A stretch of 10,215 nt of DNA from positions 1 to 10,215 of the forward strand of contig JAJYAH010000021.1 in the NCBI GenBank assembly GCA_021779635.1, read 5' to 3'. Under the pieces are notes generated by a model. It was given only the letters and a program-made list of their open reading frames with translations. It did no database searches and was not told the DNA's origin. Origin of the DNA: Pseudomonadota bacterium. Lineage in GTDB: Bacteria > Pseudomonadota > Alphaproteobacteria > Rhizobiales > Xanthobacteraceae. The translations under genes were made by a program, and so were the position numbers. Below are positions 1 to 5,704 of the stretch, one piece after another. Position 1 is the first letter of the stretch, and each line of letters opens with the position of its first letter.

Positions 1-714
1 GGCTTCGCAATCGGCAAGCTGCAAGACGTCCTGCGCCGCATCGGCGATACTTTGTTCGGTTTCGGCGCGGCTGCGGGTGGCTTCGGCGAATTCCTTGCGA
101 TTGGGCGTCAGCAGCGTCGCGCCGCGATAAATCGCAAAATTCGGACTCTTGGGATCGACGATCACGCGCTTGCCGAGCTTGCGCGCGGCGTCGATGACAT
201 TGCGGATCACGCGTGCCGTCAGCACGCCCTTGGCGTAGTCGGACAACAGGACGATATCGGCGCGCGGCAACAGCGGCAGGATGGTGTCGAGCAATTTCCG
301 CTCGGTGTCGGCGGAGGCGGGTTTGGCCAGTTCCCAGTCCGCGCGCAGCATATGGGTGGAAAAATGCTCGGACACGAAGCGCACCTTGCGCGTGGTCGGC
401 CGTTCGGAATCACAAACCAGCACGCTCTCGATCAGGCTTTCCTGGGCCAGCGCCGCTTTCAGTTTCGCGCCCGCCTCGTCCTCGCCGATCAACCCTGCGA
501 AGATGCAGCGCGCGCCGAGGCTTGCGATGTTGCGCGCCACATTGCCGGCGCCGCCGATATTGGTCTCGGTGCGCTGGACGGCGATCACCGGCGCCGGCGC
601 CTCCGGCGAAATCCGGGACACCTCGCCATAGACGAATTCGTCGAGCATGAGGTCGCCGACGCAAAGCACGGTCTGGCGGGCAATCGCATGCGACAGGGCG
701 TCAAAATCGAACAT
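1..714 (-). CDS. hldE: HldE (RfaE), D-glycero-beta-D-manno-heptose-7-phosphate kinase domain, 3' part beyond window
   Basis: Bifunctional enzyme of cytoplasmic ADP-heptose synthesis: its N-terminal ribokinase (PfkB-type) domain phosphorylates heptose 7-phosphate at C1 and its C-terminal domain adenylylates heptose 1-phosphate. Only the first 238 codons are present, all within the kinase domain; family members are about 480-490 residues, so the adenylyltransferase half and the PfkB catalytic Asp motif lie off the left edge. Visible marks are the N-terminal [12 protein letters not shown] (about residues 19-30), PEAPAPV (37-43), the glycine-rich GGAGNVARN (54-62), the LSDYAKG strand-turn near 157-163 and VDPK near 187. 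The ATG at 714 is chosen because it gives the usual short N-terminus before the first beta strand. It lies 105 bp downstream of hldD on the same strand and is probably co-transcribed with it; a repeat-type hairpin sits between them. Identification is by motif and context. Confidence 0.93.
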   Translation of the reverse strand, partial: MFDFDALSHAIARQTVLCVGDLMLDEFVYGEVSRISPEAPAPVIAVQRTETNIGGAGNVARNIASLGARCIFAGLIGEDEAGAKLKAALAQESLIESVLVCDSERPTTRKVRFVSEHFSTHMLRADWELAKPASADTERKLLDTILPLLPRADIVLLSDYAKGVLTARVIRNVIDAARKLGKRVIVDPKSPNFAIYRGATLLTPNRKEFAEATRSRAETEQSIADAAQDVLQLADCEA

Positions 715-741
715 CGGAACTCGTTACCTGTTGCGCCGTCA

Positions 742-781
742 GCTCGCTTCACCTCTCCCCTTGTGGGAGAGGGGGCTCGCT
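742..781. repeat. Short palindromic intergenic repeat between hldD and hldE
   Basis: CCTCTCCC (752-759) and GGGAGAGG (765-772) form a perfect 8-bp stem around a 5-nt loop. The stem is flanked by a 7-bp direct repeat, GCTCGCT, at 742-748 and 775-781. This CTCTCCCC...GGGAGAG type of hairpin is a familiar dispersed intergenic element in rhizobial and related genomes (from memory). It has no U-tract on the minus strand, so it is not a classical terminator. Within an hldD-hldE transcript it could stabilise the upstream message or partly attenuate hldE. Confidence 0.6.
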
Positions 782-819
782 GCCGTTGCCTTTGCGGATC
801 AATCTAATCTCATCTTGCT

Positions 820-1800
820 CTAGCGGAAACGATCGGCGCGATCGAGGAAGCCCTTGACGTAGGTCTCGACCGCTTCTTCCAGCGCGGTGAAGCCGCCATT
901 GTAGCCCGCATTGCGCAAACGGGCGACATCGCCCTCGGTGAAATACTGGTAGCTGCCGCGAATTTGCTCGGGCATATCGACATATTCGATGTTCGCCGGC
1001 CTGCCGAGCGCGGCATAGGCCGAGAGCATCAGATCCCTGAAGCTGCGCGCCTTGCCGGTTCCGACATTGAAGATGCCGCTGACCGATGGGGTCGCCAGCA
1101 GCCACATCATCACGTCAACCACATCGTCCACATAGATGAAATCGCGGCGCTGGTCGCCATCGGCGATGCCTTCGCGATGGGACTTGAACAACTGCACCGG
1201 CCGGCCGGCCTTGATGTCGTCGAAGCGCCGCGCCAGCACGCTCATCATCGTGCCCTTGTGATATTCGTTGGGGCCGAACACGTTGAAGAATTTCAGGCCG
1301 GCCCATTGCGGCGGCAGCTTTTCGCCACGGCTTGCCCGCTCGGCGACCGCCATGTCGAACAGATGCTTGCTCCATCCATACAGATTCATCGGCCGCAACG
1401 CCTTCAATGCCGGTATCGACCAGTCATCGTCAAAGCCCTGCGCGCCATCGCCATAGGTCGAAGCCGATGAAGGATAAATAAACGGGGTCGCGTTCGCGGT
1501 GCACCAGTCGAGCAGCCGCATCGATAGGCGGAAGTTGGTCTCGATCACCAGATCGCCGTCGGTTGCGGTGGTCTCGGAAATCGCGCCGAGATGAATGATG
1601 GCCTCTAACCGGCGGCCGTTCAGCCAGGCCAGCAATTGCGCCGGCGGCACGATGTCGGCGAGCTGGCGCTTGGCGAGATTGCGCCATTTGCCGTCATGGC
1701 CGAGGATATCGCAAACGGCAACATCGGCGCGCCCGGCGTCATTGAGCGCGGCCACGACGTTCGATCCGATAAAACCGGCGCCACCGGTCACCAGCAACAT
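820..1800 (-). CDS. hldD: HldD (RfaD), ADP-L-glycero-D-manno-heptose-6-epimerase
   Basis: Converts ADP-D-glycero-D-manno-heptose to ADP-L-glycero-D-manno-heptose, the last step in making the donor for LPS heptosyltransferases; cytoplasmic, NAD(P)-dependent. It is a 326-residue extended short-chain dehydrogenase/reductase, close to the usual family length. Visible features are the Rossmann dinucleotide motif TGGAGFIG (5-12), HLGAISETT (70-78), the catalytic region YPSSASTYG (109-117) and the Y141-x3-K145 pair, FFNVFGPNEYHKG (171-183), and the family-typical RRDFIYVDDVV (218-228) and FNVGTG (244-249). An AGGGA-like ribosome site lies a few bases upstream of the ATG at 1800. It is the promoter-proximal gene of a likely hldD-hldE unit, divergent from waaF. 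The NVFGPNEYHK segment favours HldD over other sugar epimerases. Confidence 0.95.
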   Translation of the reverse strand: MLLVTGGAGFIGSNVVAALNDAGRADVAVCDILGHDGKWRNLAKRQLADIVPPAQLLAWLNGRRLEAIIHLGAISETTATDGDLVIETNFRLSMRLLDWCTANATPFIYPSSASTYGDGAQGFDDDWSIPALKALRPMNLYGWSKHLFDMAVAERASRGEKLPPQWAGLKFFNVFGPNEYHKGTMMSVLARRFDDIKAGRPVQLFKSHREGIADGDQRRDFIYVDDVVDVMMWLLATPSVSGIFNVGTGKARSFRDLMLSAYAALGRPANIEYVDMPEQIRGSYQYFTEGDVARLRNAGYNGGFTALEEAVETYVKGFLDRADRFR

Positions 1801-1985
1801 GATGGTCCCTGCCCTGATTGTGCGACGCCAGCTTGCCCGAATCCTGTTTGCCCGACTCCTGCCCGGCAGGCAACTTGGGCCGTTCGCCGTGGTGAAGCGG
1901 ATCGCGCCCGGTTCGGCTTGCCTTTACCCGCCGGCGAGGCGCAATTAGCCACAGGATCGAAAAGCGCCGGACCAGACATTAAAAT
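1801..1985. promoter_or_regulatory. Divergent intergenic region between hldD and waaF, presumed to hold both promoters
   Basis: The 185-bp gap lies between two outward-facing gene sets of the same pathway, so promoters in both directions are expected here. I see no strong consensus promoter. A weak plus-strand candidate is TTGCCT (1918-1923) with an AT-rich CAATTA at 1942-1947. The region contains a 15-bp tandem repeat (listed separately) and a near-palindrome CCTGCCCGGCAGG (1858-1870), either of which could bind a shared regulator. The last dozen bases before the waaF ATG are AT-rich. Assignment rests on geometry only. Confidence 0.4.
1832..1861. repeat. Two tandem copies of a 15-bp sequence upstream of waaF
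   Basis: CTTGCCCGAATCCTG (1832-1846) is followed directly by TTTGCCCGACTCCTG (1847-1861), differing at two positions. The second copy runs into the near-palindrome CCTGCCCGGCAGG. Its place in the divergent promoter region makes a paired protein-binding site possible, but a chance or replication-slippage duplication fits equally well. Confidence 0.45.
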
Positions 1986-3056
1986 ATGAATATTGATTCA
2001 TCTCTTACTAAGGAGACGGAAGACCGGGACGATATCCGGCCGATCCTCATCATCCCTTATATGTGGATCGGTGACTTCGTGCGCGGCCATACGGTGGTGC
2101 GGGTCCTGAAAGCGCGCTGGCCGAACCGCCCGGTCGACCTGTTGACCACCTCGCTGTGCGCGCCGCTGGTCGATTACATGCCGGGCGTGCGGTCCGGGAT
2201 CGTCTGGGACCTGCCGCGCAGCCGGCTGGCGGTCATCAGGCAATGGGGGCTGGCGCAGCAGCTTCGCGCCGCGAATTACGGCACCGCGCTGATCCTGCCC
2301 CGGACCTGGAAATCGGCGATCGCGCCGGCGCTGGCCGGCATTCCGGAACGGGTGGGCTTCGTCGGCGAGGCCCGATTCGGGCTGATCAACCGATGGCGCT
2401 GGGGCGAAAAGGCCCTGCCCCGCTTCATCGACAAGAATGCCGCGCTCGCGCTGCCCGACGGGGCGCCATTGCCGCCGGAATGGCCGGTGCCGCAGCTTCG
2501 CGTTCCCGCCGACGAGGCCAGCCGCTGGCGGCAAGCCAACGGGCTCGGCAGCCATCCCGCGGTGGCGCTGGCGCCAGGGTCGGTCGGCGCGTCCAAACGC
2601 TGGACCTATTATCCGGAGGCCGCGCGCCTTCTGGCCCAGCAGGGCCTCGACGTCTGGGTAGTCGGCGGCCCCGCCGAAAAGGCGTTGGCGGCGGAGATCG
2701 TCGCGGCAGGCGGACCGCGCGTCCGCGACCTCACCGGCAACGATCTGCGCAACGGCATCCTGGCGATGGCGGCGGCCGGCGTCGCGATCTCAAATGACTC
2801 CGGCTTGATGCATATTGCCGCTGCGATCGGAACGCCGACCATGGGCATTTTCGGCCCCACCAGCCCCTATCACTGGGCGCCGCTGAACGGCCTTGCGGCG
2901 ACGGTGCAGACCCAAACGATGTTGCCGTGCCAGCCCTGCCACCGCACCGTCTGCACCATGAACGATCATCGCTGCATGCGGGACATTCCCGCCTCCGACG
3001 TGGTCGCCATCGCCGAACGCGTGCTGACCGAGGCCGCGGCCCGCGCAGCGCCTTGA
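1986..3056 (+). CDS. waaF: Lipopolysaccharide heptosyltransferase II-type glycosyltransferase (GT9)
   Basis: GT9 glycosyltransferase that uses ADP-L-glycero-D-manno-heptose to extend the LPS inner core at the cytoplasmic face of the inner membrane. The 356-residue length is normal for WaaF. The N-terminal PYMWIGDFVRG (24-34) carries the Asp (D30) that serves as catalytic base in this family. The C-terminal donor-binding half shows ALAPGSVGASKRW (194-206), DVWVVGGPAE (222-231), the family signature SNDSGLMHIAAAIGTP (269-284) and GIFGPTSPYHW (287-297). A C-terminal cysteine set, C315-x2-C318-x4-C323-x6-C330, resembles the Cys-rich loop of WaaF rather than WaaC. The start is uncertain: ATG 1986 adds about 18 residues before the conserved RPILIIPYMW block and has no good ribosome site, while an AAGGAG lies inside the frame near 2009 with no ATG or GTG correctly spaced after it. 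Followed by gmhA 70 bp downstream. Confidence 0.92.
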   Translation: MNIDSSLTKETEDRDDIRPILIIPYMWIGDFVRGHTVVRVLKARWPNRPVDLLTTSLCAPLVDYMPGVRSGIVWDLPRSRLAVIRQWGLAQQLRAANYGTALILPRTWKSAIAPALAGIPERVGFVGEARFGLINRWRWGEKALPRFIDKNAALALPDGAPLPPEWPVPQLRVPADEASRWRQANGLGSHPAVALAPGSVGASKRWTYYPEAARLLAQQGLDVWVVGGPAEKALAAEIVAAGGPRVRDLTGNDLRNGILAMAAAGVAISNDSGLMHIAAAIGTPTMGIFGPTSPYHWAPLNGLAATVQTQTMLPCQPCHRTVCTMNDHRCMRDIPASDVVAIAERVLTEAAARAAP

Positions 3057-3087
3057 GACCGCACGCTTGCGCTGCCGCGATGCGGTC
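3057..3087 (+). other. Stem-loop immediately after the waaF stop codon
   Basis: GACCGCA (3057-3063) pairs perfectly with TGCGGTC (3081-3087) across a 17-nt loop, starting at the first base after the waaF TGA. There is no U-run, so it is unlikely to be an intrinsic terminator. In a waaF-gmhA transcript it could protect the waaF 3' end or hold a processing site. A 7-bp stem in GC-rich DNA may also be chance. Confidence 0.35.
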
Positions 3088-3126
3088 ATTACCAAAGACA
3101 CCCATTGCCATCCCTGACGGTGCGCC

Positions 3127-3738
3127 GTGAGCCAAGAACCGAAGAACTCAAAAGATCCGATCGCCGCGCATTTCGAGCAATCGCTCGCAGGCCTCACACG
3201 AGCGGCGCAGGACGCGGCGCTGCTCGCCACCGCACGCCGGATCGCCGCCGTCATCATCACGGCGCTGCGTGCCGGCAACAAGCTCCTGATCATCGGCAAT
3301 GGCGGCAGCGCCGCCGACGCCCAGCATATCGCCGCCGAAATCATCGGCCGCTACAAGCAGGATCGTCCCGGCTACGCCGCGATCGCGCTGACCACCGACA
3401 CTTCGGCATTGACGGCGATCGCCAACGATTACGGCTTCGAACAGGTGTTCGCGCGGCAGGTCACGGGCCTTGGCCAGCGCGGCGACGTGTTGCTGGCGCT
3501 GACCACCTCGGGGCGTTCGCCGAACATCCTGGCGGCGCTACGTACGGCCCGAGAGAACGGCATCGTCACCATCGGCTTCACCGGCACGAAAGGCAAAACG
3601 CTGGGCGAATTTTGCGACCATCTGTTCGTGTCGCCGAGTGACGACACGCCGGTGATCCAGCAAATCCACCTCACCGCGGCGCACGCCATCTGCGACGAGA
3701 TCGAGCAGGCGATGATGCGCGGGGCTGCAGGGAAATAA
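3127..3738 (+). CDS. gmhA: GmhA, sedoheptulose-7-phosphate (phosphoheptose) isomerase
   Basis: Converts sedoheptulose 7-phosphate to D-glycero-D-manno-heptose 7-phosphate, the committed first step of ADP-heptose synthesis; cytoplasmic, usually a tetramer with zinc. The 203-residue protein is a single SIS (sugar isomerase) domain. Visible are IIGNGGSAADAQH (55-67), LTTDTSAL (88-95), the phosphate-binding TTSGRSPN (126-133) and IQQIHLTAAHAICD (177-190). The residues matching the zinc and catalytic set of E. coli GmhA (H61, E65, Q172, H180) are H67, E71, Q178 and H186, all at a constant offset of six, which strongly supports function. The start is GTG at 3127; the first in-frame ATG is near the C-terminus and would delete the domain, so a non-ATG start is required. 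No strong Shine-Dalgarno sequence is visible. It lies 70 bp behind waaF on the same strand and is probably in its operon. Confidence 0.94.
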   Translation: MSQEPKNSKDPIAAHFEQSLAGLTRAAQDAALLATARRIAAVIITALRAGNKLLIIGNGGSAADAQHIAAEIIGRYKQDRPGYAAIALTTDTSALTAIANDYGFEQVFARQVTGLGQRGDVLLALTTSGRSPNILAALRTARENGIVTIGFTGTKGKTLGEFCDHLFVSPSDDTPVIQQIHLTAAHAICDEIEQAMMRGAAGK

Positions 3739-3754
3739 GTGGCGCGGCACACAT

Positions 3755-4283
3755 TGATTTTGCCTGGCGGGCAAATCAGTCATTCGCTTGTCGAGTCCTC
3801 TCTGCAAAAATATTCCCGTTCTCTTTTGACCCAAATCACTTTTATATCGTTCGCATCCCGGCCCACACAAAGGGGCGTTTCGCGATCGTCACGAACGTAG
3901 GGTTGGGATGCGATGGACGCGAGCGGTGCTTCTGACGAGGGCGCCACCTTGCGGACGGCGAAGTCGTGTGGTCCTGACGCCCCGACGCTGGCGTCAAGTG
4001 TCGCGGAAGTATCCGCGAGGCGAAGGTGGCAAGAAAGCCCGGTCACCTGGGAGAGCGCGAAGCAGCCGTTAAAACCATTCGCGTGCGGGAATGCCGGGTG
4101 ATCCCGGTGCGACCGTGGTGACTAACGCGTGTGCTTTCTACACTTGCGCACGCGGCTGCGGGTGCATCGCGCACCCGGCATTCCCCGCTCCCCGCTTGGG
4201 GTAGCCCCGCTCCCCTTTTTGGGGTAGCGCCACGCCCTTTGTTGGGCGCGAGATTCATGCACAACCCGGGCGCTGTCGGCGCC
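3755..4283. repeat. Hairpin-rich intergenic element, Bradyrhizobium-type dispersed repeat, possible structured RNA
   Basis: This stretch fills most of the 784-bp gap between convergent gmhA and lpcC and has no credible gene. It reads as a chain of short stem-loops: 3755-3778 (TGATTT/AAATCA plus GCC/GGC with one bulge), 3975-3996 (TGACGCC/GGCGTCA), 4001-4018 (TCGCGGA/TCCGCGA), 4038-4051, 4056-4083 (CGCGAA/TTCGCG), 4094-4107 (CCGGG/CCCGG), 4126-4154 (9 pairs with one G-U), 4159-4177 (CGGGTGC/GCACCCG), 4187-4205, 4209-4228, 4233-4248 and 4269-4283. I recognise from memory that blocks such as CGCGATCGTCACGAACG, GAAGTCGTGTGGTCCTGACG and GCCGTTAAAACCA recur at many places in Bradyrhizobium genomes. 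A 62-codon frame at 3913-4101 runs through the hairpins and matches peptides often annotated as hypothetical proteins from this repeat; I do not count it as a gene. Element ends are approximate. Confidence 0.65.
4183..4227. repeat. Tandemly duplicated 22/23-bp hairpin unit
   Basis: Unit 1 (4183-4204) and unit 2 (4205-4227) share CCCCGCTCCCC at the 5' side and GGGGTAG at the 3' side. They differ only in the loop, which is GCTT in the first and TTTTT in the second. Each folds as GCT-CCCC / GGGG-U-AGC with a bulged U. Arms kept while loops drift is what selection on a hairpin, or recent duplication of one, would give. It sits inside the larger hairpin-rich element. Confidence 0.6.
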
Positions 4284-4340
4284 GCGGGAAGGCGGAGGTG
4301 CGTGTGTGTGACCAAATGCGGACGCGCCACACGCTCAGTC

Positions 4341-4440
4341 GTCATCGCCCGCGAAAGCGGGCGATCCAGTATTCCGAGGCGTTGATGATCGAACCGAGAA
4401 GCTGCGGCGTACTGGATACTCCGCTTTCGCGGAGTATGAC
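4341..4440. repeat. 100-bp double-hairpin palindromic element (MITE/REP-like)
   Basis: The element has a strict symmetrical plan. GTC (4341-4343) is followed by a 9-bp stem ATCGCCCGC/GCGGGCGAT with a GAAA loop (4344-4365), then CCAGTA (4366-4371), a 38-bp centre, TACTGG (4410-4415), a second 9-bp stem ATACTCCGC/GCGGAGTAT with a TTTC loop (4416-4437), and GAC (4438-4440). The ends GTC/GAC and the inner CCAGTA/TACTGG are inverted repeats, and the second loop is GAAA on the other strand. Its minus-strand reading gives a peptide ending in SPAFAGDDD or similar, familiar as a repeat-derived tail in alphaproteobacterial annotations. It carries no gene. The following 4441-4522, up to the lpcC stop, shows nothing I can name. 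Confidence 0.75.
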
Positions 4441-4522
4441 GGTTTGTTGTGAAGCGCGGCTGTCTGAAAATTGAAGCAGAAAGTTAGCCGCGACCAAAAG
4501 GCATTGCGAAATGAAAATCGCG

Positions 4523-5596
4523 CTACGGAACAGCCAGCCCGCGATACACTTCCGCGATCCGGTTGGCTTCCACATCGAGGCTGAATTTCTCCAGCACCCG
4601 CGCCCGCGCCCGCGTTCCCATCGCCGTGCACGAGGCCGGATCAGCCAGCAGCGGCTCCAGGGCTGCCACCAGCGCATCGACATCGCCGGGCGGCGTCAGC
4701 ACGCCGGTCACGCCATCCTCGACCACGAGTTCAGCAGCACCCGCGCGCGACGCCACCAGTGCTGCGCCTGCCGACATCGCCTCGATCAGCGTCAGTCCAA
4801 ACCCTTCATTGCGCGAGGTGAAGGCGTAAATCGTCAGCCGCTGGTACCAGCGCGGCACCTGCTCGATCGGCAGTTCGCCGGTCATGACGATGCGCGATGG
4901 CAGACCGGCGGTCTCGATGCGTTTTTTCAGATCGTTGGCGAATGGTGTCTGCTCGGTCGCGATCGCACCGACGATCACGGCGGTGAAATCCGGATAGCGC
5001 GGCAACAGCCGGCACATTGCATCCACGAATACGTCGGTGCCCTTCTGCGCGCGCACCCGGCCGAAGCAGCCGATCGCATAGCGGCCCGGCAGTTTCGCTT
5101 CCGCGAACGCCGCCGCGCGATCGGCCGGCGGCGCGTAAGTGTCGGTATCGACACCGTGCGGAATCACCGTGGCGGCGCGCTTGAGAAACGACGCCGAGAT
5201 CTCGCTGGTCGCGATGATCGCGTCCATCCGCCGGATCAGCCAGCGCGTGATCCAGGTATGATGCCGCTGCGCCGCCGAGGTGAACACGAGCTTCAACGGC
5301 CAGCCGAGCGCGCGCAGCAAGACGCCGACGATCATCTCGTTGTTGCGCCGCGCATGCCAGATCAGCGCGTTGCGGCGGCGCCACAATTTCAGGAGTTCCG
5401 CAAGCCCGATGCGCGCGATGCCGTCGGGTGCATCCGGGCCCAACCACGCGGCGCGCAACATTTTTGCAAGTTTCGGCGCCACCATCCGGTTGGTCGCGGT
5501 GACGCCCGAATAGCGCCTGTGCAGATTCGGCACGATCAACTGCAGGTTTTCAGCGGAAATGTTCTCGATTGCCACATCGGGCTCCGTTTCGCGCAT
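4523..5596 (-). CDS. lpcC: LpcC-type inner-core mannosyltransferase (GT4)
   Basis: GT4 (GT-B fold) glycosyltransferase closely resembling Rhizobium LpcC, which transfers mannose from GDP-mannose to the Kdo region of the lipid A precursor at the inner-membrane cytoplasmic face. The 357-residue product carries the LpcC-like acceptor-side segments IVPNLHRRYSGVTATN (21-36) and IWHARRNNEM (79-88), then FTSAAQRHHT (105-114), ATSEISASFL (129-138), IPHGVD (145-150), the donor-domain GCFGRVRAQKGTD (176-188) and the retaining GT4 EX7E motif as E264 and E272 in SRNEGFGLTLIEAMSAG. The start is open: ATG 5596 has an AGGA only about 2 nt upstream, whereas in-frame GTG 5575 has GGAG six bases ahead and would give an N-terminus closer to Rhizobium LpcC. 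It is convergent with gmhA across the repeat region and divergent from galE. LpcC is the best match; another core mannosyl- or glucosyltransferase is possible. Confidence 0.85.
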   Translation of the reverse strand: MRETEPDVAIENISAENLQLIVPNLHRRYSGVTATNRMVAPKLAKMLRAAWLGPDAPDGIARIGLAELLKLWRRRNALIWHARRNNEMIVGVLLRALGWPLKLVFTSAAQRHHTWITRWLIRRMDAIIATSEISASFLKRAATVIPHGVDTDTYAPPADRAAAFAEAKLPGRYAIGCFGRVRAQKGTDVFVDAMCRLLPRYPDFTAVIVGAIATEQTPFANDLKKRIETAGLPSRIVMTGELPIEQVPRWYQRLTIYAFTSRNEGFGLTLIEAMSAGAALVASRAGAAELVVEDGVTGVLTPPGDVDALVAALEPLLADPASCTAMGTRARARVLEKFSLDVEANRIAEVYRGLAVP

Positions 5597-5704
5597 TTCC
5601 TATACGCAACATTAAGCATAGTGACCAGTTCACTTGCGCCGAAACCCACTCTTCACCGCAGCCCGGATAGCATCGGGACCGGAAAATCGGAGATGGGTGA
5701 GCTC
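5597..5704. promoter_or_regulatory. Divergent lpcC-galE intergenic region with a short operator-like palindrome
   Basis: About 108 bp separate two outward-facing sugar genes, so both promoters should lie here. A 15-bp imperfect palindrome, AGTGACCAGTTCACT (5620-5634, 5-bp arms AGTGA/TCACT), sits about 25 bp upstream of the annotated lpcC ATG, where a repressor could act. GGAG at 5689-5692 directly abuts an ATG at 5693 and is 12 bases from the ATG at 5705, so it does not settle the galE start. No strong -35/-10 pair is visible. Confidence 0.3.

Noticed and set aside
3913..4101. 62-codon frame starting MDASGASDEG
   Set aside because: It runs through several perfect hairpins of the repeat element, and similar peptides are known to me as by-products of annotating that repeat. 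No domain or ribosome site supports it.
4105..4115. GTGCGAC as the 5' end of a group II intron within the hairpin-rich element
   Set aside because: The resemblance is limited to a few bases. No domain V-like hairpin, intron-encoded reverse transcriptase or proper 3' end is present.
4342..4683. Minus-strand frames ending in RESGVSSTP- or SPAFAGDDD-type peptides
   Set aside because: These are translations of the 100-bp palindrome joined to antisense of the lpcC 3' end, not genes.
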